This document shows positions 1-8,144 of a stretch of 64,000 bases of DNA, piece by piece (the first letter of the stretch is position 1; each line of letters opens with the position of its first letter). The position numbers and the translations under genes are program-made. Source of the stretch: UBA7328 sp965247965 (GTDB lineage Bacteria > Bacteroidota > Bacteroidia > Chitinophagales > Saprospiraceae); NCBI GenBank assembly GCA_965247965.1, contig OZ252053.1, positions 868,001 to 932,000 on the forward strand, in the 5' to 3' direction. The notes below the pieces were generated by a model, which searched no databases, was not told the DNA's origin, and saw only the letters and a list, made by a program, of their open reading frames with translations.

Positions 1-395
1 ATTTTAAATGAGCTCTTTTTAGCGGCTAATTGGCTATCCTTTTTCTGCTTAAAATCTCGTACCGAGACGTTACTTATTGAAGGAAGTCAGTCCTTTTGAG
101 GCAAATTGCTCAATCGCTAAGTGCAACCGAAAGAATTCTAACATGCAAAATCAACGGTTCTGTGGCACCTGTGAAGTCCAATTTAAGAAATACCTAACTT
201 GATGGATATAAATATTACAATTATGTTCTGATCATAGTGCAATGTTCAGGACAGCGTAGGCATTAATTCATAGTTACATAAAACGTTCGTTTTTCGTAAC
301 ACTGCTCAACGACTACCTGGCTGCGCCTGGGCAAAATGACGAGAGTTACACTAAACCACCGTTATTTGCAACTATTCGCCTTAGACTTCTTTTAG

Positions 396-524
396 TCATT
401 TGTCTGATGCAACTGTCCATGAACCCCCACCTGGTTTACCTGCACTGCCATTCACGTGTAATTTGAAACTTGGGCTCGTCGTTCCGATGCCAACGTTACC
501 GTCTCCCGCTATCTGGGTCCTGGG
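396..524 (-). pseudogene. Remnant of a tail-fibre/S74-type protein
   Basis: A short open stretch on the minus strand, without its own start, reads GDGNVGIGTTSPSFKLHVNG and continues with a Gly-rich SAGKPGGGSW segment before stopping at a TGA (396-398). The NVGIGTTSP.KL.VNG pattern is typical of the region just before the intramolecular chaperone (peptidase S74) domain of phage tail fibres and related surface proteins. The chaperone domain itself is absent, so this is a fragment. It lies immediately downstream of the integrase remnant. The rest of 1-395 shows no gene I can support. Confidence 0.5.
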
Positions 525-530
525 GTTTAA

Positions 531-1350
531 CTAATGCTCAAAATCCAAGGGACTTTGAGCATCTTTGATTGTTTTGCTTTTTATAGTGTGTGTGTATATC
601 ATGGTAGTTTTGAGATCGCTATGCCCGAGAAGTTGCTGGATCGTTCGTATGTCATAATTGGCTTGTAGCAGATGGCTGGCAAAACTGTGGCGAAATGTAT
701 GTGCTGTTGCTCGCTTGGTGATTTTTGCTCGATAAACACCCTTTTTGATCGCTTTTTGAACATGACTGGGATGCAAGTGGTAGCGTTTTCGTTCATCTGT
801 TTCGGGGACTACCGTTAATGATTTGGCTGGAAATAACCATTGCCAGATGTGTCAAAAATGACTTTACATCATCAGTCGTTAACAATTTAGATGCTTTCTC
901 GTTCGTGAAATACTGAAATCGTCTAACCCAACCTGCGTATGTTTTGTATGTTTTAGGCGAATAATGACGCACCTTTATTGCTGTATCCAAATCGTTATGA
1001 ATTTTTGCCCATAGCTTTTTCTCTTTTGTTAAGCCAACTGCGGATTTCTGTCTGACTTTATCATTTTGATTTGCAGGTTTATTAAACGTATCAAGGTTTT
1101 TTAGTTCGTAATACAAACGGATCGCATGAGAAGCCTGACTTAGCTGGCGGGGAGTTTGATTTTTCTCATGCAGTTTTCTGATAAAAAGGGGTAAAGAACT
1201 AGGGCGAGTAGGATCATGATGATATTTGTTGCAAAAATCGAGATAGAAGCGAAGCCACTTCACATAGTAATTATGGCTGTGTGGCGGGACGTCACGTTGC
1301 TTCAGCAACCGAACATAACCGTTTCTCAATTGTGTGGGTATTTCAAGCAT
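531..1350 (-). pseudogene. intI: Integron-type tyrosine recombinase, internally deleted
   Basis: The N-terminal frame (846-1350) carries two SAM-like core-binding segments. The second, with VRHYSPKTYKTYAGWVRRF and then VKSFLTHLA, matches the start of the usual IntI core. The C-terminal frame (531 to about 852) resumes at QWLFPAKSLTVVPET and contains YHLHPSHVQKA, the HTFRHSFASHLL box (second catalytic Arg), LLGH and the nucleophile region MIYTH, ending in SPLDFEH. Known IntI proteins have roughly 130 residues between FLTHLA and the WxFP motif, including the first catalytic Arg and the Lys. Those are missing here and the two ends are joined out of frame. The enzyme should therefore be dead. The DIRTIQQLLGHSDLKTTMIYTH stretch is characteristic of integron integrases. 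The extra N-terminal SAM-like domain occurs in a longer subgroup of these enzymes. It is transcribed away from the attC-like repeats to its right, the standard integron arrangement. Confidence 0.85.
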
Positions 1351-1390
1351 CAGATGATATCCAGCTGCCTTATATCACTCTTATTGGGGT

Positions 1391-1497
1391 GTTATACAGT
1401 TAGTTCTTGTTGCAATTCGTTAAGTTTCCCTTGTGATTCAATCAAAAAGTTGTAATCCTGGGATGTTATCAAGAAACTATAGAATTACTTGTTATGC
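1391..1497. repeat. attC-like repeat, copy A (diverged)
   Basis: First of four related repeats. It begins after GTTATAC (1391-1397), and its conserved core runs from TTTCCCTTGTG (1425) to GAATTACTTGTTATGC (ending 1497). The left half differs from the other copies. It lies immediately on the outward side of the integrase remnant, where attI or the first attC would be expected. GTTATGC matches the attC R-prime core GTTRRRY. Identity as an attC is inference. Confidence 0.5.
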
Positions 1498-1525
1498 AGT
1501 GTCCGCATATCGCCCTTCTTGGGGC

Positions 1526-1633
1526 GTTATGCAGGTAACTTTTTCAGTTTATAATCATTTTCCCTTGTGGTTCAATGAAAGAATTGTAATCTTGGGGGAG
1601 TTATCAGGAAAACTACAGAATTACTTGTTATAT
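1526..1633. repeat. attC-like repeat, copy B
   Basis: Runs from GTTATGCAGGTAAC to CTTGTTATAT. The outer GGTAAC/GTTA ends are complementary, and the internal halves (ATTTTCCCTTGTGGTT and AGTTATCAGGAAAACT) form an imperfect inverted repeat, as attC sites do. It is preceded by a 34-bp spacer (1492-1525) with a small CGCCC-TTCTT-GGGCG hairpin that recurs in copy C. It lies directly upstream of the 1701-2834 gene. Confidence 0.55.
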
Positions 1634-1700
1634 GGCAACGATAGACCCTGAACGACATCTAGAACAAAATCATTTTAAATAACCGTGGCGAGGATTTCAC

Positions 1701-2834
1701 ATGAAACGTAGAAAATTCGGTAAAGCACTGGTCGGAGGAATCGTTGGCGCGGCAACGGGCAACGTGGTGAATTCGTGCCCGGTACAAGCCAACGATTCAC
1801 CCCCACCCCGGAAAAAGGCGCAGATGTTTCTCGCCGAGGATCATTGGGATCTTTTCACGCCAGAGCACATACAATACCTGCAACGTCATGGTGTCAAACA
1901 CCTCACAGTCGAGCATATCAAGCGATCCCCTGAAGGTGAATGGGATCTTGATGAACTCAGGCGTATACGCGACATCGCCGACAAAAACGACTTGACCATC
2001 TGCATGCTCAATTTTACGCTCATCCGGTCCAGTGAACATCCCGAGGAAAGTACCAACCACATCATGGCCGGAACGGTCGGTGAAAGGGATCGCCAGATCG
2101 ATATCATCGCCGGTAATATCGAGAAGGCGGCGAAGATTGGCGTACCGGTGATGCGTTATCACTGGCGGGTGGTGCCCGATACTTACCGCAACGGTCAGGT
2201 GAAAGGCAAAGGCGGCAACACATTCCTGTCGTGGAACCTGCCGGACAACTGGCAAACATTAAAACCGACGAAGGCTGGCCGCATCACGCTGGACGAGTTC
2301 TGGGAACGCATGAGCTATTATCTGGAACGGATTATGCCGGTCGCCGAGGAACACGGTGTCAAGATCGCCTGTCACCCGCCCGACCCACCGCTGCCCCCAG
2401 GTTATCGTGGTGTGGATACCTGGAATTACGACACATTCAATGGCCTCAAGGAATACAACGCGCTGACCAACAGCCCCAACTTTGGTTTCCTGATGTGCAT
2501 GGGCACCATCGGTGAGGGACTGGAGAATCCAGGGAATGATGAACTGGAGAACATTGTCAGCTACTTCGGTGAGCGCAACAAGATATTTGCGGTGCACCTG
2601 CGCAACATCAAAGGCAGTCGGGATCATTTTTCAGAATGGTATCCGGACAGCGGCGACATGGACTTTTACAAAGTGATGAAAACACTCCACGACGTGGGGT
2701 ATTCGGGCGCTGTCCTGCCCGACCACATGCCAAGCCTCCCCAATCACGCGGACGATCCCGATCGCAAACAGGCATACGCCTTTGGTTTCGGTTACATTAA
2801 GGCGATGATTCAGGCGGTTAATTCCGGGGCATGA
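1701..2834 (+). CDS. Mannonate dehydratase-like TIM-barrel protein with export leader
   Basis: 377 residues. The C-terminal two thirds follow the UxuA pattern: a metal-binding region HPPDPPLPPGYRG, then MCMGTIGEG, HLRNIKGSRDHFSEW, DSGDMDFYKVM and a final PDHMPSL box. UxuA converts D-mannonate to 2-keto-3-deoxygluconate in hexuronate breakdown. The usual HPDDPP box reads HPPDPP here, so activity on mannonate is not certain. The N-terminus is unusual for this cytosolic family: KRRKFGK followed by a Gly/Ala-rich hydrophobic stretch and VNSC, resembling a twin-arginine or lipoprotein leader. The ATG has a GAGG about 8 bases upstream. The gene stands alone between attC-like copies B and C, as a cassette would, and its GC is higher than that of the repeats around it. 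Family assignment is firm, export is inference. Confidence 0.75.
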   Translation: MKRRKFGKALVGGIVGAATGNVVNSCPVQANDSPPPRKKAQMFLAEDHWDLFTPEHIQYLQRHGVKHLTVEHIKRSPEGEWDLDELRRIRDIADKNDLTICMLNFTLIRSSEHPEESTNHIMAGTVGERDRQIDIIAGNIEKAAKIGVPVMRYHWRVVPDTYRNGQVKGKGGNTFLSWNLPDNWQTLKPTKAGRITLDEFWERMSYYLERIMPVAEEHGVKIACHPPDPPLPPGYRGVDTWNYDTFNGLKEYNALTNSPNFGFLMCMGTIGEGLENPGNDELENIVSYFGERNKIFAVHLRNIKGSRDHFSEWYPDSGDMDFYKVMKTLHDVGYSGAVLPDHMPSLPNHADDPDRKQAYAFGFGYIKAMIQAVNSGA

Positions 2835-2960
2835 AAGAAAGTGTGACAAGCTCTAATTATTTTAATAGAATTGGGGGAAATAAAAGCGACTGACTCGGTT
2901 GTCCGCAGTAATACATAACCAATCAATCCAGCAGACAGCAAAGCTGCTGCTGATTTTCAC

Positions 2961-3103
2961 GTTATGCAGCTGTCGCATATCGCCCTTCTTGGGGTGTTAT
3001 GCAGGTAACTTTTTCAGTTTATAATCATTTTCCCTTGTGGTTCAATGAAAGATTTGTAACCTTTGGGGAGTTATGAGGAAAACTATAGAATTACTTGTTA
3101 CCC
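2961..3103. repeat. attC-like repeat, copy C with upstream hairpin
   Basis: Starts with GTTATGC (2961-2967), then the CGCCCTTCTTGGGG hairpin, a second GTTATGC (2996-3002), GGTAACTTTTTCAG, the conserved core, and GTTACCC (3097-3103). The left GGTAAC and right GTTACC are perfect complements. With copy B it brackets the 1701-2834 gene. Confidence 0.55.
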
Positions 3104-3176
3104 TTGGCGTCCTCTTCCTTGGCGAACTTGGCATCTTGGCGGTTTCACTCCTCTTCCTCTTGGCATCTTGGCGGTA
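3103..3176. repeat. TTGGCG-type intergenic repeat
   Basis: Repeated CTTGGCG, CTTGGCAT and CTTCCT units (five TTGGC steps in about 75 bp). The same motif occurs on both sides of the IS110 element at 4.7 and 5.9 kb. The remaining sequence to 3358 holds no recognisable gene. Confidence 0.7.
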
Positions 3177-3358
3177 TCATTTTATAAATACCGCCAATGC
3201 AGTAATGGAAAAATGCTCATTACCACCACGAGACCTCGGGAAGATGATGCTGTTGCACCTTCTCAGCGGCTTAGGACTTAAGCCTGTGAAAAGGTGCTGC
3301 GTGATCAAACATGCGTTCTACTCTAGTTTTTTATCCCCGCGAGGAGGAGGTTTCTAAA

Positions 3359-4522
3359 ATGCCCGATACGACGATTAGCAAAATCGAATGTCGTGTCTTC
3401 CGCTGGCGGCGAGACGCTGCCATCTCAAACGCTGCTCATACCTATGACGACGGCGTGATGCTGGTAGTTATCATTCATACCGTGGCCGGAGTAACTGGCT
3501 ATGGGTGGATTGGCGGAACAGCTGCCGAACGACCCTTGGAAGAGTTTGTCGGTTTTGTTCGGTACTACGGCAAACAACTGGAAGGAAAGAGCCTGACTGA
3601 TGCAACAAAGCTTGCCTGGCAGTTTGCCAACGACCGAAAGACCTTCGGTATGGCTGGACCACACGGCCAAGTGCTTGCGGCAATTAACGTCGCCTATTAC
3701 GACATCCTGGGAAAGCTCGCGGGTGAGCCGGTTTGGAAAGTCTTGGGCGGCACGTCTTGCTCTGTCTCAGGCTATATTGCCGGAGGATACCTGCGTGAAT
3801 CCGGCGGTGTAGATGACCTTCAGAATGAACTTCGCGAGAATGTTGCCGCCGGCGCTACTGCAGTCAAGGTGAAGGTAGGAAACCCGGCAACTGGTTTCAG
3901 CCTTGACGTCGAACGGGTGCATGCTGCTCGAGAGGCGATTGGCTCGGAGGTTCAGTTAATGCTCGATGCCAACTGTGGATTTTCGTACTACGATGAGCCG
4001 CTTGCTGCCGCCGTGCGCTATGCCCAAGCTTTTGAGCAAATCGACCCCGCTCCGTTCTGGCTTGAAGAACCGTTCTGGCCGGATGCCACCGAAATGCACG
4101 AACGGCTTGCAGGAGAGACTTCGATATCTCTCGCAACAGGTGAGAACCTTTACACCGTCGAACAGTTCGTGTCGCTTCTTAGAACCCGGTCAATCCGCTA
4201 CGTAAACGCCGACGTAGCTATTATGAACGGCGGTTACGATGCCGTACTGCTAGTCGCGAAGTACGCACGGAGTGTGGATGCGATTCTGGTACCGCATGGC
4301 TGCCAGGAGCTACAAATCCATGCGATCATAGCTTCAGGTCATCAAAGAAGCTGGCTCGAGATTTACCCGCCTCGTCTCGACAATAAGCGGGAGAACATTT
4401 TCCACCCGAAGCTGGAGATGGATCAAAGCGGCTTGGTCCAAGCTCCCACGACACCGGGACTTGGATTCGAGCTTGATTTTGATTTCCTTGAGCAGTTTCG
4501 CGTTCTCCTACCGCATGACTGA
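3359..4522 (+). CDS. Enolase-superfamily dehydratase/racemase (mandelate racemase type)
   Basis: 388 residues from the ATG at 3359, chosen because it follows a strong GAGGAGGAGG ribosome site; an upstream in-frame ATG would bury that site. Expected residues are present: K170-x-K172 (AVKVKVG) as the catalytic lysines, metal ligands D203 (MLDANCGF), E236/E237 (LEEPFW) and E262 (ATGENLY), and a late PHG with the probable catalytic His. These enzymes abstract the proton alpha to a carboxylate, most often dehydrating or racemising acid sugars. The substrate cannot be read from sequence. A neighbouring mannonate dehydratase-like gene makes a sugar-acid substrate plausible. A long hairpin follows the stop codon. 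Confidence 0.85.
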   Translation: MPDTTISKIECRVFRWRRDAAISNAAHTYDDGVMLVVIIHTVAGVTGYGWIGGTAAERPLEEFVGFVRYYGKQLEGKSLTDATKLAWQFANDRKTFGMAGPHGQVLAAINVAYYDILGKLAGEPVWKVLGGTSCSVSGYIAGGYLRESGGVDDLQNELRENVAAGATAVKVKVGNPATGFSLDVERVHAAREAIGSEVQLMLDANCGFSYYDEPLAAAVRYAQAFEQIDPAPFWLEEPFWPDATEMHERLAGETSISLATGENLYTVEQFVSLLRTRSIRYVNADVAIMNGGYDAVLLVAKYARSVDAILVPHGCQELQIHAIIASGHQRSWLEIYPPRLDNKRENIFHPKLEMDQSGLVQAPTTPGLGFELDFDFLEQFRVLLPHD

Positions 4523-4540
4523 AATTCGGCGTATGCGTGT

Positions 4541-4600
4541 TCTGAGCTCGCCTGGATTCGAAACACAACTTCACGTTTCGTCTCCAGGCAGCTCAAGAGC
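4541..4600 (+). terminator. Long stem-loop after the enolase-superfamily gene
   Basis: GAGCTCGCCTGGATTCGAAAC pairs imperfectly with GTTTCGTCTCCAGGCAGCTC around a 10-nt loop (stem about 19 bp), 18 bases after the stop codon. There is no clean T-tract, so termination is inferred. A degenerate attC fold is the alternative. Confidence 0.45.
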
Positions 4601-4730
4601 GAACGTTTTATCTAGTGGCACTCATTAGGTTATGCCTGGTCCGCAGCATCAGCGATATGGTAGGGTGAGAACGTCATAAACTTAAAGCCTTAATTTGTTG
4701 TTTCCCCTCACATCTCTTTCCGCTCTCTTC

Positions 4731-4749
4731 CTTGGCGAACTTGGCATCT
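4731..4749. repeat. TTGGCG-type repeat, left of IS110
   Basis: CTTGGCGAACTTGGCATCT, identical over this stretch to 3119-3137 apart from the last bases. It ends where the IS110 element appears to begin. Confidence 0.6.
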
Positions 4750-4969
4750 CGTATGTTGATTTCCATCTCTTTATGGCAAGTGCAGGCTGTAAAGGGAGGA
4801 GGTGGGAGATCGATTATCGGCTTAAAAGTTCCTTCCTATTAGAGACTGTCGCCAAGCAGGATCACCACCTCCGTTGTTTCGATTAGCTCGAACAGCTGCT
4901 TGAGCCTCATAAGAGAGCTCGAATTTCAGCGAGACCGAGCGTCTTATTTCTGAGCAAGACGGAGCCAAT
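4750..4969 (+). ncRNA. Predicted IS110 bridge-RNA region
   Basis: Non-coding leader of the IS110 element. In this family a structured RNA from this region pairs with donor and target DNA. The leader contains CGCCAAG at 4850-4856, the reverse complement of the CTTGGCG found on both sides of the insertion, which fits a target-pairing loop. Purine-rich GGGAGGAGGTGGGAG (4795-4809) and CACCACCTCC (4863-4872) could form a stem enclosing it. No expression evidence; this is inference. Confidence 0.4.
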
Positions 4970-5920
4970 ATGGAACGAAAAATAACCGCAGGCTTGGATG
5001 TGAGCAAATCCAGCATTGAGTGTAAGATAGACAGCGTTAAAGATATCCTGCGTTTTCAAAATACTACTCGAGGATGTTTGAAAGCGGGTAAGCTACTTGT
5101 AAAGCACGGGGTAAAGCTGGCAGTAGTCGAAGCCACCGGAGGGTATGAGCGAAAGCTCTATCAAATGCTTTGGGCCACAGGAGTACCAACAGCTGTGGTC
5201 AACCCGCGCCAAATCAAAGCATTTGCCACGTCTCTTGGCCGACGAGCAAAAAACGACCTACTCGATGCCGAGGCTATTATGGAGTTTGGAAAACGGGTTT
5301 GTCCGCCAGCACGGCCACCTGCATCTGAGCAGGTAGAGCGCCTAAAAGAGCTTATTTCTAGGCGTCAACAGCTAAGCCGGATGCTGGTTGCCGAGAAAAA
5401 CCACGCTGCTGCACCACTGACCTCGGCTGCCACACGCTCAAGCATCAAAGCAGTGCTTAGCACGCTGCGCACGCAGATAACCCAGCTCGATAAAGAAATC
5501 AAAAAGACAATCGTCGACACACCGGAGCTCGATGAGAAATCAACAAAGCTTGAGCAACAGACAGGCGTCGGACCGGTGCTGCTCAGCACCTTGCTTGCTG
5601 AGATGCCTGAGTTGGGAACACTCACCAGAGGGCAGGTATCAGCACTGGTCGGGGTTGCTCCTTTCGACCGCGACAGTGGTTCGTTTAAGGGAAAGCGCTC
5701 AATCGCCGGTGGAAGGATCCGAGTACGCTGCGCGCTCTATATGGCAATGCTTGCTGCAGTACGTCACAACCCAGTCATCAAAACTTTCTACCGTCGACTT
5801 GTCGCAAATGGGAAACCGAAAAAGGTTGCTCTTGTTGCTTGTATGAGGAAATTTATCATTCATCTTAACAGCGTGCTTAAAGATGACCCGGCGCAACATT
5901 TCATTGTTGCTAACAGTTGA
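4970..5920 (+). CDS. IS110-family transposase
   Basis: 316 residues, intact. The N-terminal DEDD (RuvC-like) domain has GLDVSKSS (first Asp, residue 10), VVEATGGYER and KNDLLDAEAI. A coiled middle section follows. The C-terminal transposase_20 domain has QTGVGPVLLSTLLAEMPELG, ALVGVAPFDRDSG and the GGRIRVRCALYMAML region with the likely catalytic Ser replaced or displaced. It acts with its bridge RNA to recombine the element into matched DNA. It uses more GC-rich codons than the later operon. Confidence 0.9.
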   Translation: MERKITAGLDVSKSSIECKIDSVKDILRFQNTTRGCLKAGKLLVKHGVKLAVVEATGGYERKLYQMLWATGVPTAVVNPRQIKAFATSLGRRAKNDLLDAEAIMEFGKRVCPPARPPASEQVERLKELISRRQQLSRMLVAEKNHAAAPLTSAATRSSIKAVLSTLRTQITQLDKEIKKTIVDTPELDEKSTKLEQQTGVGPVLLSTLLAEMPELGTLTRGQVSALVGVAPFDRDSGSFKGKRSIAGGRIRVRCALYMAMLAAVRHNPVIKTFYRRLVANGKPKKVALVACMRKFIIHLNSVLKDDPAQHFIVANS

Positions 5921-5934
5921 CTTTTAACACAGCT

Positions 5935-5981
5935 ACTTGGCGGTTGTGCTCCTCTTTCTCTTGGCGCGCTTGGCGGTTGTG
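5935..5981. repeat. TTGGCG-type repeat, right of IS110
   Basis: CTTGGCGGTTGTGCTCC, then CTCTTGGCGCGCTTGGCGGTTG: the continuation of the repeat interrupted by the IS110 element. Confidence 0.6.
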
Positions 5982-6570
5982 GGTTGGGACGGTGCTTGCA
6001 TGGGGGTTCTTTAATAGACTAAGGTCAGACCTGTATATTAGATGTTATCTTGCCTCCGTTGAATGTGGCCGAATCACAAAGCCGAGTGAATCGTGAATTT
6101 CGAATTATGGCGCTCAAATCCCAATCGATTAATACTTTGCTCAAGACACGATCTGGTACTACCCAACGAAGAAATTTGGCAGTACAAGGTGCCTTGGTTC
6201 GGTCAGCGTTCTCTTGAGCATCTCGATGTAATTTATGTCTTTCGGATATCAGACGGAGTGTCGGAATTAATCAAGAACAACATTGTGGTGCCCACAGCCA
6301 CATAAGAAGCGGGGCAACAGTCGTTTCGTATTCTAGGTCAAGGATGCGAATATTTACTTATGAGGGACGGAATTTCCTCAACTTTCTTACTAAAAGATCC
6401 CAGGGGTAGTGAGGTGTTGGGTTCAATTTCGCGCATGTCCCAGATTGGCGGCAAGCGGGAACTCAAGTTTCAGCAAAGGGTGGCAAATGAAACGCGATTT
6501 TTTTGTTTTCATATAAGTATAATATGCGATGAGTCTGGGTAGGTTTCTCTTATTGTAGATCAAACAGCAA
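5982..6570 (+). other. No recognisable gene; possible cassette reading frames
   Basis: Two short open frames (6093-6305, 70 codons; 6360-6542, 60 codons) precede the attC at 6571. Neither product resembles a family I know and neither has a convincing ribosome site. As the segment ends in an attC, it may be an integron cassette with an orphan gene, or may be non-coding. Confidence 0.2.
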
Positions 6571-6627
6571 GATAACAATGCGTTTGAGCCCACGCGCTGA
6601 CGCACTGGGCTCAACTTTTCGTTAGGT
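6571..6627 (+). other. Classical attC recombination site
   Basis: 57-bp inverted-repeat structure. The left arm GATAACAATGCGTTTGAGCCCA pairs with the right arm TGGGCTCAACTTTTCGTTAG across a 13-nt centre. It contains the TAACAA start, L-box pair TGAGCCCA/TGGGCTCA, and terminal GTTAGGT, which fits the GTTRRRY core. This is the architecture of an integron 59-base element and supports reading the left end of the window as an integron array. Confidence 0.7.
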
Positions 6628-6944
6628 AGAATGTTGAAAGGGGAAGTACCTGGTCTTGAACCGGTTGCGGGAAAGCTGGCAATGAGTACACGAAGTTGGT
6701 ATGTTAGGCCCTTTCAGGGCTCTTTTGCTCAAATTAGCACTGATGGATAAAGATAAGGACTGGGCGTCCCCCTTGAGCGTGGGAACGATTTAACTTCTTG
6801 ATTTCTTTATAAGATGAAGAAGTACAAAAATTCAAGTCGCCCTTGCAAAAGATCTGCAATTTGGTATTAAAGATGAGAATATTTATTTCAATTTGAGATG
6901 GTCTCTGGAATCGGGCCATCCTACTCTTAATTAAGGAGGAAAAA

Positions 6945-7955
6945 ATGTCAGTACAACACAGTCGTGAAATCCGGTTGAAAAGCCGCCCGGAAAAATGGCC
7001 GTCGGCAGAAAATTTTGAACTGGTAGAAGGGCCTGTCCCAGAACCCCAAGCAGGAGAAATCCTTGTCAAGAACCTCTACATGTCCGTGGATCCTTATATG
7101 CGGGGGCGCATGCGGGGTGCCAAAAGTTATGCGGATGCCTGGCAAATCGGAGAAGTCATGCAAGGCGGTGCGGTGGGAGAAGTGATCGCATCCCAGTCTC
7201 CGGACTTTGCCGTGGGAGACTATGTCATCACCGGGCTGGGATGGCGTGAACATTCGGTCAGTTCCACAGAAGGGATCAGGAAAATCGATCCTTCCCTGGG
7301 ACCACTTTCTGCGTTTCTGGGGACTTTGGGCATGCCGGGCATGACCGCTTATGTCGGGCTTAAAAAAATTGGAGAGCCCAAGGCCGGAGAAACCCTCTTT
7401 GTTTCTGCAGCCTCGGGGGCGGTGGGTGCCAATGTTTGTCAAATTGGGAAAATCCTGGGATGCCGGGTGGTGGGCAGTGCCGGATCTGATGAAAAGGTGG
7501 CCTGGCTCAAAGAGGAAGCCGGCGTGGATGAGGCGATCAATTATAAGACTGTCGGCAATTTGGAAGCTGCGGTTGCCCAGGCCTGTCCGGATGGCATGGA
7601 TGTCTATTTTGAAAATGTGGGCGGCGACCATTTGGTGACCGCCTTGAACTTGATGAACAAGTTTGGCCGCATTGTCCTCTGCGGCATGATCGCCATGTAC
7701 AACGAACCCCTTCCCGGTCCTCCAAACCTGGGCATCGCTATTGGACAACACTTGCGGCTGCAAGGATTTATCGTCTCCACTTACTGGGACCTGTATCCCC
7801 AATTTCTCAAAGACATGGGGCAATGGATTGGCGAAGGGAAACTCAAATGGAAAGAAACCGTTGTGGAAGGTTTGGAAAAAGCTCCAGAAGCGTTCATCGG
7901 GTTATTCAAAGGAGAGAACTTCGGTAAAATGGTCGTCAAATTAGCCGACGAATGA
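6945..7955 (+). CDS. NADP-dependent MDR oxidoreductase (CurA/PTGR type)
   Basis: 336 residues with an AGGAGG site 6 bases before the ATG. It belongs to the zinc-free medium-chain dehydrogenase/reductases that reduce activated double bonds (curcumin reductase, leukotriene B4 dehydrogenase). Visible features: N-terminal substrate domain with NLYMSVDPYMRGRM, Rossmann motif SGAVGANVCQIGKILG followed by VVGSAGSDEK (NADPH preference), and FENVGGDHLV. It is a single gene with no operon partner and lies at least 1 kb before the Atu-like operon. Confidence 0.88.
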   Translation: MSVQHSREIRLKSRPEKWPSAENFELVEGPVPEPQAGEILVKNLYMSVDPYMRGRMRGAKSYADAWQIGEVMQGGAVGEVIASQSPDFAVGDYVITGLGWREHSVSSTEGIRKIDPSLGPLSAFLGTLGMPGMTAYVGLKKIGEPKAGETLFVSAASGAVGANVCQIGKILGCRVVGSAGSDEKVAWLKEEAGVDEAINYKTVGNLEAAVAQACPDGMDVYFENVGGDHLVTALNLMNKFGRIVLCGMIAMYNEPLPGPPNLGIAIGQHLRLQGFIVSTYWDLYPQFLKDMGQWIGEGKLKWKETVVEGLEKAPEAFIGLFKGENFGKMVVKLADE

Positions 7956-8144
7956 GGGCAAAGCTCTTTTCCTCTTGTCAAACGTACCGGGGAAGGGCAG
8001 CCGTTGGGAATCGCCAGGAAGGCTGGACCCAGCATTGTCGTTGACTGGAGTTGCTTCAAAAAGGGGCCGAGACCGGTACGCCGGAGCGGGCCCCTCTACC
8101 CACTTTACTATCTGACATTCAAAAGTGTCACCTTTGAGGCTGGT

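Larger units (their letters stand above)
4750..5934 (+). mobile_element. IS110-family element inserted in a TTGGCG repeat
   Basis: About 1.18 kb. There are no terminal inverted repeats, as usual for IS110. The boundaries are inferred from the flanks: the left flank ends in the TTGGCG-type repeat and the right flank resumes it at 5935 (CTTGGCGGTTG). Joining the flanks gives a sequence like the uninterrupted repeat at 3103-3176. The 220-bp leader before the transposase fits the IS110 subgroup that carries a bridge RNA upstream of the gene. Exact ends are uncertain by several bases. Confidence 0.65.

Noticed and set aside
1797..2849. Long minus-strand open frames opposite the mannonate dehydratase-like gene
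   Set aside because: They mirror the real plus-strand gene, have no family resemblance and are broken into overlapping pieces; codon bias explains them.
6948..7823. 291-codon minus-strand frame opposite the MDR oxidoreductase
   Set aside because: Complementary-strand shadow; the plus-strand protein has complete cofactor motifs and a strong ribosome site.
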